Below, piece by piece: positions 31,727-45,570 of a stretch of 64,000 nucleotides of DNA. The position numbers and the translations under genes were made by a program. The notes beneath the pieces are model-generated. The model searched no databases, was not told where the DNA came from, and saw nothing but the letters and a program-made list of their open reading frames with translations. The DNA lies in contig CM082587.2 of NCBI GenBank assembly GCA_040954595.2, positions 2,356,001 to 2,420,000 of the forward strand. The letters are read 5' to 3'. How positions within the stretch are numbered: position 1 is the stretch's first letter; each line of letters starts with the position of its first letter. The stretch is from Balanoglossus misakiensis. Its lineage: Eukaryota > Hemichordata.

Positions 31727-34700
31727 GGGCCATTATCTGTAACTTCTGTGATTTTTCAAAGTATTTCTGATCTGTTTAACAACTACAGTTTCATGTTCCC
31801 TGTGAGGGTCGACAGTGTTCGACAACACAACACGATCTCCAACATGGCAGAGAGTGGAAAGAGCATGCAGTAAAACTTTACAGCGACAATAATTTTTGTC
31901 ACAAACCATTGGCGGCACGGAAGGGATAGTGACAGTTATTGCCGGTGCACAGAGAAGCCCGCGCTCCACAATTTGCAGAGCATGATCATACCGCATTCTC
32001 CTTTCAGCTGTAATAAGTCATGATAAATTCATGTCCAACAGACCTAAAATGAATCGTTTTACAGCCAGATTGAATCTTTCATTTTCCTTCGTCTAACTAA
32101 TAGCCTTCTAAATTTGCCAACCCTAGCTGTATCTGCCTAAGGGTACTGCTTCCATTTCCCGTACCTTTAAGTCTCTGCATCGTTCAGTCATTCTGCTTTC
32201 AAGTTCTGACAACCCGGAGTTTGTTCTGTTTGTCGCACAGAGCAAGGTGTCAATTCTAACACCATAAATGGAAAAATGCGACAATCTGAGATGGTCCCTG
32301 AGAAAATCTCCTGTCAAATTTAATACAAACAGGAAAAATTATCATCATTCTTTTAAGTAAACTTTGTCAAATTCTGTCAGCATGCAGCCTGTTCATTGGT
32401 GACCTCTTCTGCAGAGGCAAACCAGCTGTATCAATATTTAAATGTTCTGTGAAATGTCCATGGCTGTTAAGGATCTTGATTTGTGATTTTGATGCAAAAA
32501 AAATAACCATTTATGAATACATTTGCATTAATTATCAATTTCTGTCAGTGCAAAGTAACGTGAAAGCCCGCAATAGCTTCCTGGTACACAAAATCAATAA
32601 TACGAACTGAAGGCATAAAAAAACCCTATGCATATATTTTTTTCTGGTTCATGAGAACTCGTGCCAAATAAAATTTTGTTGAATCAAGTTCCATCAGCAC
32701 TCGTGTTAGGAGTTGACCTTTGACATCACATAGACCTGCTGAATCAACACTGTATACAAGAATCATAGTTCTTTTATCCCAAATGTATTCCAGTAGGAAT
32801 ATGTTACAATTTGAAGGAAAAGCCCAGATTCATCTGATCCATCTTTTGCCATTGCAACTTAGTCTTCCATAATCAAATGTAAACTGTTAAAGTCTCCCCC
32901 AAGGATTTAGATACAATAAATATGGTACCACACAGAGAAGTCTTGACCACTACAAGAATAAAACTATATGCAAGGTTTCCTGACAAATGTTTTATCTCTA
33001 ACACGAAGAAGTGGGATGTTAAAAAACAAGTTTAATGTTTTGTTGATGGCCTGGGCTCAGGGGAGGCTAGATGGCCCCCAGGGATCTCATCTGCATGGAC
33101 GGACACAAGCTACCTTGAATGTTACTCCTTTTGAAGTTGGCCACCAAAGGTCACTGGTGACCGTGGAAACGAATTAGGTTAATGCAATTTTTAGTGGGCA
33201 TGACAAAACTTAAAATAAAGGCAGAATAGGATTATCAGTGTGTTTCGCAAAATCGGTTGGGGCACTTTATATTTTCTTTTGTCGGGGGGAACTGGTTTGC
33301 AGGTGGAGCTTACTTAAAAGTTAGCCTCAGGCGAAGAATTTTCCCATATCGACATCGCCGGTCGCTGCTACAGCTCGTCCATTTCCTCTGTGGCTCATAA
33401 AACTTTTGTACTTTAAGGCCCTGTGTTGGTTTATCTTCTATTGAATATTAAACGGCTAACATATGTTTCAACAGATTGTATTGTTCAAACGATGATCAGG
33501 CCCCTTCCCCCTGAGGGCAATCGAAGTACGGTGTCTTGGGACAATTACCAGACATGTCCCGTTTCGCTCAGACAACAATTATGCCGTGACATTTTTTCTC
33601 CTCAAGCAAACATAAATCCGTTCTTTTTTTCCTGCATAATGTGGAAAAGACAAGCTAACGTCTATTCAGGATCATGTGAAGCTTTCCGTCCTTTTGTACT
33701 AAAATTGGATCCAGTGAAAATACATATTTACTGACGTGTGAAACTTTGGGTATATTTACATAAAAAGGAAAATTCCAAAAACATACATTTTTCAGCTTTG
33801 TTATATTATTTGATGCAATATAATAATTTATTTCAAATCAACTACCCCAAGTATCAGGTAACTTTCACCAAATTTCAAATTTTCAACCACTGCTGGAGAT
33901 CTCACTCACAATGGCATTTTTTTCCAAGCAGAGAGTCATTCCTATGACAACAAATAAGTCAAAACCTCTGACTCAGAAATCTCAGCTGAGATTATAGACA
34001 GAAACTGTCAGAAATGTGACATTTTGAAACCTTTAAAACAGTAGAGTGTTTGTATAGGTGTACAGCTCTCAGCATTAAAACCTTTTTGCCTTTGTGCCGT
34101 ATTTGTTCACCGTGTCAATCCAGAAGCCGGTTCCGGAACACAATCAAGATTTGGGAGTGCACGATACGAGGCAATTGTCACTGCCGGCTTTGTGTTTGCC
34201 GGCCTTTGATTGCTCGTAACGCCCGGACCCAGGTGGAAAAGGTTTCCTTCTGTTGGTTTTGCAGGGAATCTCCTGGATGGAACAGTCTTGAGAAACAAAA
34301 CTGCCAAGGACACGGAAGCACAGGCCATCAACAGGACTGAAAAGGCAGTGATGTTTGAATTAAGCAGTCGTTTCAAATGATTTTCTCATTAAAATTCTGA
34401 CCCATGCTTGCCAATTTGTACATATTGTCTCAGAAGGACGACTGTATATTTTGGGGAATAAGTCATATTTTGACAGTGATAAACACAGCAAGACGCTTCC
34501 AATATCACGTAGTGTTGGGTGACAATAAAAATCAGAAAAGAATTGTCAAAACTGTCTTGAGCATTGAGATTTATGTATTTAAATCCTAAATTACAAATTT
34601 ACACATTCACACTATATTTCTTGTGTGAAAGAATGTGAGACCAAAACAGTTTTTATTAGTCAAATGTATGTGGTGATTTTATGTAGAGAATGTATGGGAA

Positions 34701-35039
34701 CAAAAAATGAGCAGAATGTTATGATATAGAATTTTCTTGAGTATGCAAATACTATAGCAAACTGAAGATAGGAATTTAGCAGCAAAACAACATTTCATTG
34801 GTTCAAAGGTACCCAGGGATTTAATAGTTCACATGACGGACAACCAATAAGATTGCAGCTAATGGAACACTTGCTGGCACGCTGCAATCCAATTTGTCAA
34901 ATATGTCCTGGTGTGTGTTAAAGTACAAAGAACAGTTCAGTAACTTTTGTGGAACTTCTCAACATCCCCCGAAACCAAAGTGATTAAAAAATAGAGCAGT
35001 TTTTTTTTAACATTGGGCTGAAAAAAATCATCAATACGT

Positions 35040-35425
35040 TATGATTAGCAAGTGACTAAGAGGAAATAAACCACAACCTGAGAAAGAAATCCCTCAATTG
35101 CTAATAAAGGCAATCGAGGGCCATGAGAAATCCCAACCACACCATCAAGCGACAATCACGAAATAAATGAAAGAATTACGGTGAAATCTGGGTTTGTCAT
35201 TTTTCTCAATTATGATTATATTTGAATCTGATGCGATTCACAGAATAATATCAGTCACTTGATTAGCGGCGATGACAGCAGAGGAAACCCACTGCCTCAG
35301 TGAATTATTAAAATTTTATTATGGCATTGTACTGTGGCCTTTTTACTAATTATGGAAACAGCAGTTTTTTTGCAAATTATGGGATACATCAAGTGACACA
35401 CTGGGACTGAAGTAAAATTTATGGC
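35040..35425. promoter_or_regulatory. Candidate conserved non-coding enhancer block
   Basis: The block mixes likely transcription-factor motifs: a RUNX-type AACCACA near 35070 and 35135, TGACAG (MEIS-like) near 35271, and HOX/CDX-type TTTATTATGG, CTAATTATGG and CAAATTATGGG between 35313 and 35385. It also holds a CAAT/ATTG palindrome at 35091-35120. It is less repetitive than its surroundings. Enhancer function is inferred from motif density only. Confidence 0.3.
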
Positions 35426-38400
35426 GGAACTGAAACCGTCCACACTTTTCCTCGCAAAGGATTCCGCGGTGCTATCGATTGTCCTTAATTTGTACCTGTT
35501 ATTTGCATATTATTCTTCCCAGTATCGCCATGGCAATGCTAGATTTATTGCTTTCCCGTGTTTTGGTTTATTGTCCGCAGATTTCGCAGAGAACCACAAA
35601 ACTTGGGAATGTCTTGTGAGCAATCAATAACAGGTAATGTGATATGGTATGTAAATTCACCCCCCCCCCTACCCAAAAGAAAAAAAATTCAAATCCAATA
35701 TCACTTTATGGGCTGTAAATGTTCTGTTGTGATGAGTCAAAGAGTCTTGCGTTCAAATGGCGAAAACTAACAAAATGAGAGCTATGTACATGCCAGTACC
35801 TTGCACAAATGGTCAGGTTATAACCAAATGTGCAAAAATGGAAATATATTGAAAATTCAAAACACAACATCAATATATAGATGCTTGGTTGCATCCTGAA
35901 TCCCACGTCACATTCTGACTTGATATTTTGAAGTCACCCTATTTGACCTTTGACTTCGACCTCCAACACACAAACAGGAGCCCCACCAGAACGAACAAGA
36001 CGGTGGGAGGTTCAAAGACCTACATGGACAAGTGTTGTTTTAACCAATGCTGACTCGAATAGCAGAATAAATGATGCATGAACACCAAAAGGCCACTGTA
36101 CCTGTCTGTCAGTGCAAGTCAACCAGTTCAAGCACACATGCTCAACTGCTTCAGAATACATTGTTTATAAGTTGACAGTATTTTCTTGAGTTTTTCTTTT
36201 ATAGGGAAAATTTGACACAAGCAAGGTATAAACCTAAAGGTGCAGCTGAGTTTATTTTGGAAATTTCACATTTTTGTGCAACTATAGCATAACTCATATC
36301 AGACCTGAAATATATCAGTATAGCTCAGTACCAATATTTATCAATGAAGTGCATGTATATTTACAATGTATATCCCTACAGTAAACATAGTGGTTGTTTG
36401 TATTTGAATATGACACAATCAGAAATATACATATGGACTGGTTGTACAGGGAGGGCAGTATAGCTGAGTGCAATAGCGTATCAGTTGAACAGTTGAGCTC
36501 ACATTATTAGGTCACTGTAGCGATAGCAGTAAACAAATCCCAACTCTGGGGTTTATAATACTCTTGCCAGACAATTACCAGTTGGATGGGTTAATATCAG
36601 ATTTCTTGCAATCCTTGTCATATTTGAATAATTTTTTTTCTGTCTTTGAGACTGAGACGAAGCGAGGTATCGCTTACACCTGGTGAACTGGACTTCTTAA
36701 AATGTTTTGGATAGTCTGTAAATTGCGACGATTGCTGCGACTGAACGGTCGGAATCCGTAACATGTGTTGCAATCACAGGCACTCCATCAATCTTCATGC
36801 TGCTTTTGTTTTTGTCTGTAATATTTCATAATTTGCCAACAATTATGGCACTAGTACTTGACTGGCTCCTAATGGCCAACGACGCCTAGGCTTCGCTCAC
36901 ATAAATCAAAACATCTTTGGATCACATCCGAAGTTTCTTCCAGACGCTGTTCGTTTTTGTCTCAAACATGTACTACACACATGTCCATCTCCCTGGTCAA
37001 ATCGTATCAGTTACAGCAGCCAGTGAAAACCTCACATATCTCTTATCAGCATATCAACTAATACTCTCCTTTTTCTAATGGTCCAGAGGAAGACCCCTTG
37101 CCAACAACCAATTTATATATTTGGCACTGTACAGTGCATGCACCCCCAACAGTGGCATGACCATTTAACTGTGTTTACATGTTTTCGTTTGTAGGGTAAA
37201 CACAGCAGTGTGTTGATAAAGCACTATCAAGTGGACCAGTGTGATGTAGAGGGAGCTTTTGGATGTCAACTGTGACATTACACTGTGTACACTGACACCA
37301 ACGTGTGATCTCGCTCCATGCATGTACATGGTTAAAAAAGAAGCATCAACAGTCCCTCCATCACTTGTGATTTATCTAATGCCGTGGATGCAAAGATTTA
37401 TCGCAAGTTTCAAATTCAACTTTCTTCGTTTTCTTTCGCAATCACCTAGCAGACAGGACGCAAACACACCTTTATGTTCTATCACCCTGGTGCAAAGTCA
37501 TAATTTCAAGGCACACCCCATCTTGGCAGACAACTGGCAACCATAACAGTTTGTTTTGACACCCAACCGCGACGTTGTCAATCCATTTTTAAAAGCAGGG
37601 CCAGTCACACCCTTAATATGAGCATCTTGAAGTTTACACTCCATGCCCCAAAAGTTAACATTTGCACAGAGGACTCAATCACCGTCGGATCAAACAGGCC
37701 TACATGTTGCAGGATTGTCTCGTAAATTCCTCAAAAGATGGGACCAAAATGTCAAACTTTCAAGAGCATATTCCGCGCACTAAGACCAGATAACTTTAAA
37801 TTCTGTAACCTCTCAGAGAATTTCCCAATGGAAATTTCTGTGAAACAGTCTGTTTAGTTCTGATACAGGCAATACTAAACTATTTAGTTCTAACTTGTCA
37901 CAGATGTCAGCTTTTTTATAGGAAGCAATCTAGTTTCACTCGGCGAATACTCTGCAATAGTTTATTTAAAGTTCTTCCATATTAAACCAACACCAAGACT
38001 TAGCATTTATGAAACGTTAATGGCGGTCATAAACTTATGTGGGTGGCTCATGAGAATTGGGTGTTTAATGATGGGTGGTGCAGGCTCCTCATAAACCTGG
38101 GATCACGACCAGCAATATCACTAAACAGATGTTTAATGAAAACTAATGATTTCTACTAAAGATTTTGTCAGCACATTCAACACCATAAAATTGCATCGAA
38201 AACTGAAACAAATGAGTATATTTAGTCACGAAAACAATTCTGCTGATGCAGTAGAAAACAATCGAACTATCTATTGGGTGATTCCATATGTTAGATGGCA
38301 ACAAATAAGACTTTCATCTGTACGTTGCTCTCTCCTGGCCTTTTGGGGGTTTGCTGATTGCTGTTTTCTGCCGTTTTCTTTTTACTCTCCGTCAAACACA

Positions 38401-39339
38401 CAATTTGAGAAGCCTCCTCAGTTGTAGAGGTACTTGACTTGTCTACAGTTGACAGATTTAATAGTCTGTCATGATTCCAGCTCAGCCTCATTATACGTTC
38501 ATGTCTTTACAAGAGAAGTCAAGCCTTTTCGGTGAATCCGGAAAGCAACGAGAATTGCCCTCTCTGATCTTTTAATATCCCCAGAGTTAATAACGTTTGC
38601 TGGGCATACTGTCACTTTCAGAATCGGCCCCGGCTGCACATCTTAGGAAGAAGAAAAAAGGAAGACCGCCTCTCAGTGTAAAACTAGGATAAAATGAAAT
38701 TCCTACTCCTGCTTATGAAGTAGACAACAAATTAATATCCTGTGGTAACGAAAGAGACTGAGGCTGTCTTAATGTCGCAGTAGGGGGAAGAAAAAAAAAG
38801 AACTATTGTTGGAGTGTGTTTGATTTCAAAGTAAGACATATCACAGCGTAGTTAGCGCTAACTTGTTATTAATATGAGACAAGCCTCGGGAGGTTCGAAA
38901 CCGGCGAAGAAACGACTCAAAACTGTTCTGCATAGTGGTTGCCAACCTTTATCCATGGAAACACAACACACATTTTTTTTAATTAAAAAAAGTGAGAATT
39001 TCATTAATGTCATCTTTTGGGTTGCCAGAGCTGGTCTGATGCTTGAAGCCTGTTGCTATGGCACCTAAAGGTTGAATTTTTCTACAAGCTTACAGCAAAC
39101 ACAGTTTATGGATTTTTTAGCATAACAGGTTGGAAAAGCTTATTAAAAAATCTACGTTCATGATTTTTTCTCTCTCAGTTACTCTCCACCCCCTAGAGAA
39201 TGCCCCCTCAGTAATCGTGCCGGGGTATTTTTTGTGTTTGACCTTACGTACACTAAGAGGGAAATTTACATTCATGTGATGATGTCATTCCCACGTAGGT
39301 ATGGTCAACTTCTAATGTGTATTTTCTAAAGGATCCAGA

Positions 39340-39560
39340 GCGGGCAGGCTCCTAGCTTCCTTCACTTCTGATGTCGGTTCCATAAAAGAGGATGCTCGGT
39401 GTGGTAGATTTCTTTTCACGGAGCTCAATCTCATGGCGATTGTTTAATTAAATAGCTCATTTTGGCATGGGCTGTTTTCACAAGTCACGGCGGGAGGTCC
39501 AGGCAGACTGCTGCTCAGATCCCAATAGTTTATTAAAATTTCATAAACCTATAATGCACA
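39340..39560. promoter_or_regulatory. Candidate regulatory block with paired HOX/CDX-like sites
   Basis: A moderately GC-balanced segment in AT-rich DNA. It holds TTTAATTAAAT near 39444 and an inverted pair GTTTAT (39528-39533) and ATAAAC (39543-39548). Motif-based only. Confidence 0.22.
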
Positions 39561-42500
39561 CACACATATATATGCACACATGACAAGGTCTGAATGTGGT
39601 GTTTTTTGCTGAAACTCGGGACTGTTCTGGGTTTTGTAGAAATTCAGGGGAAATTGTATGTCACTTTTTCCGGGGGGAGAACTGGCAGGCACCCGACTGA
39701 ATAGACAAAGATGTAGCTCAGCTATAGCCTCAAAGAAATAAAACTTTTAGGTGTTTTCAAAGAAATGTTGCATATTCTGAATCACATCTAGTCCACTATG
39801 TGATTTAATGTTTTATAACAAAATTTACATCAAAATTAAATTATTAATGGAAAAATGTTTGTTCTCTGGGTTTTTTTAAAGATTGGTACTCAGAAAAAGA
39901 AAACATGTATTTCATTGTGTGAAAACTTAGCAATCAAGTTAAAGATATCCATTACTGCTTTTAAAAGAGATCTTTTTGGAATAGGGCAAATAAAAACATA
40001 CTTATTTGCATCTTTTCATCTATAGTTCCACCTAATTAATTCAATTGTTATTTTAAAGCTTTCCCTACCTACTGGGCTATAATTTTTAAATTATTTACAA
40101 TCCACAGTAAATATTATTTTGTGTTGTTTACTGTCAAACAGTTAACCGAAAACAAACAGAAGCATATTGAACATTTCAGTAAGGGTAATTGTTTAAATAC
40201 ACCAATCACAAAGTCACTTATACACAGACTGTTAATAGCGACCAATTTGTGCAAATTCAGACATTGTCACAGTAATTAATTAATACCAAATCACAAATTT
40301 TGACCAGATAATGTTTGAAACATATTTTTTTTGTTCCTTTGTTGTAGAGAAGGCATGCCTTGTAGTTTATTTTGCTTCTGCTGGTTGAATACAGAGAGTT
40401 TAATTATTGCATGCAAATCAACCAATAGTGTGATTTCACACTTGAGTGGGTGTTTTTTTTGCCTTGCTAATTGGGAAAAGATACAAAGTGTTCACATTGG
40501 TGAGGTAGGAGGGTGGGAGGGAGGGGAGACCGTGCTTTAAAGTGTATAATTCGTCACGGCATGCCCCAAAATGAACAACAAAAATGCTTTAGTCTACCAA
40601 TCAGCAAAGCTATTTTTTTCCGAGAAAGCGAAGAAAAAAAATTGATTTCCAAGCCAGACCAGAAAATCAGATATCTGTGGATGGATGCATTGTTTATCGC
40701 TAAGCAGATACAAAAAAGCAAAACGGCTGCGCTGAGATGAACCTGGCAAGACCTCGCGTTGGATAGTTCTTTTCTGTAGGGTATGGATATAATAAGATTG
40801 TCTATGCTTGTCTAAATCTTATCCCAGCAGTTCTGCCGGCCATTGTTGGAGCCAATTGTCCAAACTCTGGCTATTATTCTTGATGTGACTGCCCTCATTT
40901 GCATCACAATAGGATTAAGACACATTGAAATTGACACAATGGCAGCCAATGAATGGACGCTTTTGCTTTCATTGCAACCCCATCCCATCACAAATTCACA
41001 CAACGCAGAACGGTTTTTCTTTCTCTCTCTCTTTTTTTTTTGAAACAGTGCTGTAAAGCTACCGATCACAAGTCTAAACAAGTAAACTACCCCACACACA
41101 CAGTGTGCAATCCACGACAAAATATTCACAACAAACGGGAAGGGAGAAGGTATCACAAAAAAAAGATTTCAGTGGGACATACATCGGCGCCAAATCCCTT
41201 GCCATTTTTAGAATTAACAGCAGAGAACTTCTGAAGTTTTTTTTCCATGACAAAGAAAAACAGCAAGCTTGGAAACCTGCGTACTTTTTTCAGTTAAATA
41301 TACACTATCAGATCTAATCGATACAGTAACAATAACAGAGAAGGACTGATTTTAACTTCACTGATAAGGGAGGGAAAGAGATACATTTTTGAGATACCAC
41401 TGCCCAGTTAGTGATCTTTTTCTAATAGTCCATGACAGTTTCTTTCAATTGGTGATGTGTAATTTCTCACGTTTTCTAACAAACAATAAAGAGAATTTTA
41501 CTGGATGTGTTTCCTTCTTTCCAGGACAGGTTAATAAACATTTTATCTTGCAAATAACATTATTTTGCTTGGAAATATTGTACCTGTAACCAAGGGGATG
41601 TCTGATGGCAATTCTCACCTACATCCATGAATGACTCTAGGCCGTATAAAATGAACCTACAGTGCACAAATCACCACCATGGAATTGTTCATTCCAAGGT
41701 AAATATTTAATCCTGCCTATTCTTTCACACTCTGAACAATTATCTTTGTTGATTCCAGATTCACGCTAACGAGATTTTCTCCTTTTCAAAAAATCTTTTG
41801 AAACATTTATGACCAATCGTGACCTTACTTGTTTGTTTCTAGCAGAGCTAACAACTGGCTGTGAACTCAGGCGGCTAATGACCACCAAGTCCATTATTGG
41901 GTCCCGATGGCATCATCAAGAAATCTAGATAAAACAGCTGTTTGACCTTTGAAATAAATATGGGAAAAAATTACAGCTAATAGAGCTCTAAAATATCAAC
42001 ACACAAACAAGAGAGAGACAGTGAGATACGTATACACCAAAATACACATGACAGGGAATTGCGACCCTGAAAGTGAAAATGAGTATTTTAACATCTACAA
42101 GCAAACCTGTCTCTCATTCTCTGATGTTTTTATTGTTTAAAACTATTTCTCAGCTTTTAATTCATTTATTCAAGGCTTGGCAATGAACAGTCATTGTGAT
42201 TTTCAATTAACCTCAATCAAACGAGAATACCCACAGTTAAATTATTTATTTGGTTGAAAATATTAATGGAACTCACACAGTGCTATACATTCCATGGATT
42301 ATCTCAATGCTCTTTTGAACCAGGAAAAAAAGAAGCTTTATTTAAAATTTTGAAAGAGAAGTAACATTATTGACCCCAACATTTTTTCTTCATAGATGTC
42401 CATTTAGACTCGCCCGTGTTTTTAAACAGACATCAGTGTATCGAAGCACTTTCAATCAAAATTTTCAATCAGAGGTGGAAGAAAATTCATTTTGAATAAA

Positions 42501-42829
42501 ATTTTCATCTACATATTAGTATAAAACCAGTCCAGTAAATATGTTTCGTTGCTCATCTCACAAAATCGCAATAAAGAACACATTTTAATTTTAACTCCTT
42601 GGAAATTTAATTTTCAGTACTTCATTCAAAAACAGCACAATTTCATATTTCCATTGGTGGAAAACTAAACACACTAATTCTGGTTTTTGGACTTGAGCTT
42701 CCGGTTGCTAATGAATTCAAAATGACTGGCCGGGTGTTTTTCAGTTTCAGGAACCAAGTGAAGTGAGATACTAAAATGTACGCCACAAATTGACGTTGTT
42801 CAAAAAGCCTGACAAATAGAATTCTTCAC

Positions 42830-43170
42830 CAATGCCGTAAAATCCAGCACAATCCGGCAGCTAGTTCATATCTGTTTGATTTTCACACCCTGGACATAAA
42901 AGATCAGGTAAAAGCAAACAGTGAACAATCGTTTGGGGAACAGCGGTGACTTCAAAGCGTTCAGCCTTGTACGCTTGCATGAATACAAATCTCACTTCTG
43001 ACAGGCCAAGGAAGTCGCCTTTTACCCACAATGCACCGCAAGCATCTCTCTGACAAGCCAGCGTCCTGAAATGTCACGTTTCCCCGCTTTTAGCGTGTCC
43101 GAGATTGCAAATTAAATTTTAAAATGATTTCAAGTCGGAAGTCACGGTCAAAATTTCTCCTGGTTAAAAC
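42830..43170. promoter_or_regulatory. Candidate regulatory block, higher GC
   Basis: A segment of clearly higher sequence complexity and CpG content than its flanks, without an open frame. It contains TGACAGG and TGACAAG MEIS-like cores and ends in AT-rich homeodomain cores (AAATTAAAT near 43112). Function unknown. Confidence 0.2.
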
Positions 43171-45214
43171 GGTAAAGTGGTCCGGCAGAATTCTCGGCAA
43201 GATTTGGTGCGAAAAACGTACATGCTATCCATCTGAAAAATGTCCAAATTCTTTCTGACTGCGAGTGCGAGCTCTCTGCAATGAGGCTATTCTCATGCAG
43301 ACTCACATCCCTCCCTACACGGTGAAAATGAATTCAAACAAACACTAGGCACGGGATATCTGCTGAATAAAGTCCACCAGCTCTCCGTCGCCTTTGTTTT
43401 TTGATTGAAAGTAAGAAATCGGCAAGACTAATCAAAGGCAGCAAATTTGCCTGTACAAATCAGCTACCGTCAGTCTGAGGAGAGCGCTGTGCTGGGAATT
43501 TCTTAGGCAGAGGAAACATGGAACAGAAGATGAAAGTTGAACATTAAGCTCTCAGAAACTTGTAACACTAGAATTGGCTTAGATTGACTTGACAGATCGG
43601 TTCATTTCGCTGTATGTAAAAGCAAATTAACACTTCTATATTCAGTATACCCACAATCACTTCCCAAAAGAATTCCTGTTTTAATTTATTGATAGCAAAC
43701 AAACAGCAGAAAAATCACAAAAAATCAGTTAATATTCTCTTCATGTTTTCAACTTTGAAACTAATGAAAAAAATTCAAACTATAATACAATCATGTAGTT
43801 ACAAAAAATTGTATGTATGATATTGAGATAAAAATTAAAACTACAAGTTAAAAGAGGAAAATGTACAACCCTTTACTCTGTCACTCTGTTCCTGTACACA
43901 AACCAACGCCCATCACACCTCTCCTTGATTTAGAATCTTTTCAAGACAATGTGTAAATGGTTAAATGGATTCTTTAGTCCCCAATGAAAGGTGGGTGTGT
44001 TTTGGCTACATGAAAGATTCTCAGCTAAGTGGCAGATAATGTGATCAGAGTTTGTAGAGTGGGCCACACATCCCCTACTCAAGTAGGATGGGTGCTTTTT
44101 TTAAGAGTGGGCCAAGCGCAAACAGATAACATCTGGTGATGACAGCCAACCAGGGAAAACACAAGTGCCCCAAAACGTCACAGCAAAGAGCACTGACTTT
44201 TTCAGTTCGTTGCGTCAAATCTAGCTAGCTTTTCTGTCTGAGTCAATAAGATTGTCAATCACGGACAGAATTGGAGACAATTGGTTAAGCCGACTACGTC
44301 CAGACGGGAAATTCCCGAGATGGCGAACCAGACAATGCTTGGATTTCTCCTTACTTTGCGTTCAAAAGAATTAAAGAGCAAATCGTTTTAGTATCTTTCT
44401 AACTCGGAGGGTCATGTAAACACATTACAATGCTTTATCCATAGATCTGTTGGGAACGTTTCAAAGCAGTGGTCACTCAGGAACCCGGGCTTCAATCCTT
44501 CATAGTTAGAACTGAAATGACTTAATTGATAGGAGTTTGATTATATTTCTGATCCGTTCTATACAATCTTCACTATTTCCCCTCTCGCAGAAAAAGAAAG
44601 AAAAAGAAGCTTAAGTGTGTATACAATCCCACTGCTTTCACTGTTTAATGTTTTCGCAATCTTCAGGGAAATAGAAAGTTCAAGGAATATCACAGATAAG
44701 AACCACAGATAGGTATACCCCCACCCCCTTCCCAAAACAAGTCACTGCATATTTTAACACAGAAGGATGAGATTTTTCTCCCTGTGTATCTCAGGCAGAT
44801 GACGCCCACCCAAACATGTTGTTGGCATTCCAACAGGTACTCGTGAAGTGGAAATCAAAGCCGCACTTAGCGACAACATTTCTGTCTCGTAGATACATGT
44901 CTGACTCCACACATCAGCTGTGACACTGACATATCTCGTAACTCTGACAGCAACAGAACTGTTCAAAGAAGGTGTGAAAAATCAAAGTCGGGCGTGAATG
45001 CCTGTTAATGGGAGGGAGCCAACAGATCTCGGGGGGAGAGAAAAATGGCCTTGGAAACCGGGAAAACACTAAGCCGAGGATTTTCTAATCATGGCGCGGA
45101 GTTGGGTTCCCGTGTTGACAGAATGGCATTGTGAAGGAGTGTTTGGGTCGATGAGAATTAAAATTCATGAACTAGGGGAGCTATATGCTGCTGGTGTGGT
45201 GAGCAGAAGTTAAA

Positions 45215-45570
45215 AATGTAAACTTTGCGTGTGTGTGTGTTCCGAGTGGATAGACAGAGAGAGTGGAGAGCGAGAGAGAAAGAAAAACCCTCCCCTACAC
45301 ACACAAACACACTGGTAACTCAGACACAAAAGCCACGTACGCCACTCAACGCGGATTCTGCTCGCGCTCTGAATAGCGAGAGAACTCGGCGGCACAGGTG
45401 GACTGGCGCGCAGAAGACAGTGTAAACACACTTGCAGAGAGGGTCACGCATCGCATTGCCGTGTGTGACAGATACGTGATACCCCGTTTCCGCAGGTGTT
45501 GCAAACAATGTGGTCGGGGGTCACTTCAACACACCGCCTTCCCACTGAACCGTGCTGCTATCTCACAGCA
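45215..45570 (-). promoter_or_regulatory. CpG-rich block, possible alternative promoter
   Basis: CpG dinucleotides cluster between about 45330 and 45500 (CGCGG, CTCGCGCTC, GGCGCGC). Read on the minus strand, the CpG-rich part is followed by a long CT-rich run and (AC)n, as in many animal promoters and 5' leaders. It lies about 20 kb upstream of the LMX1 LIM2 exon on the same strand. No LIM1 coding exon follows it, so it may be an alternative promoter, an enhancer or neither. Confidence 0.3.

Noticed and set aside
31733-31996. 87-codon minus-strand frame with several Cys/His
   Set aside because: The spacing does not fit a LIM or zinc-finger pattern, and it lies beside a dispersed repeat. Probably repeat-derived.
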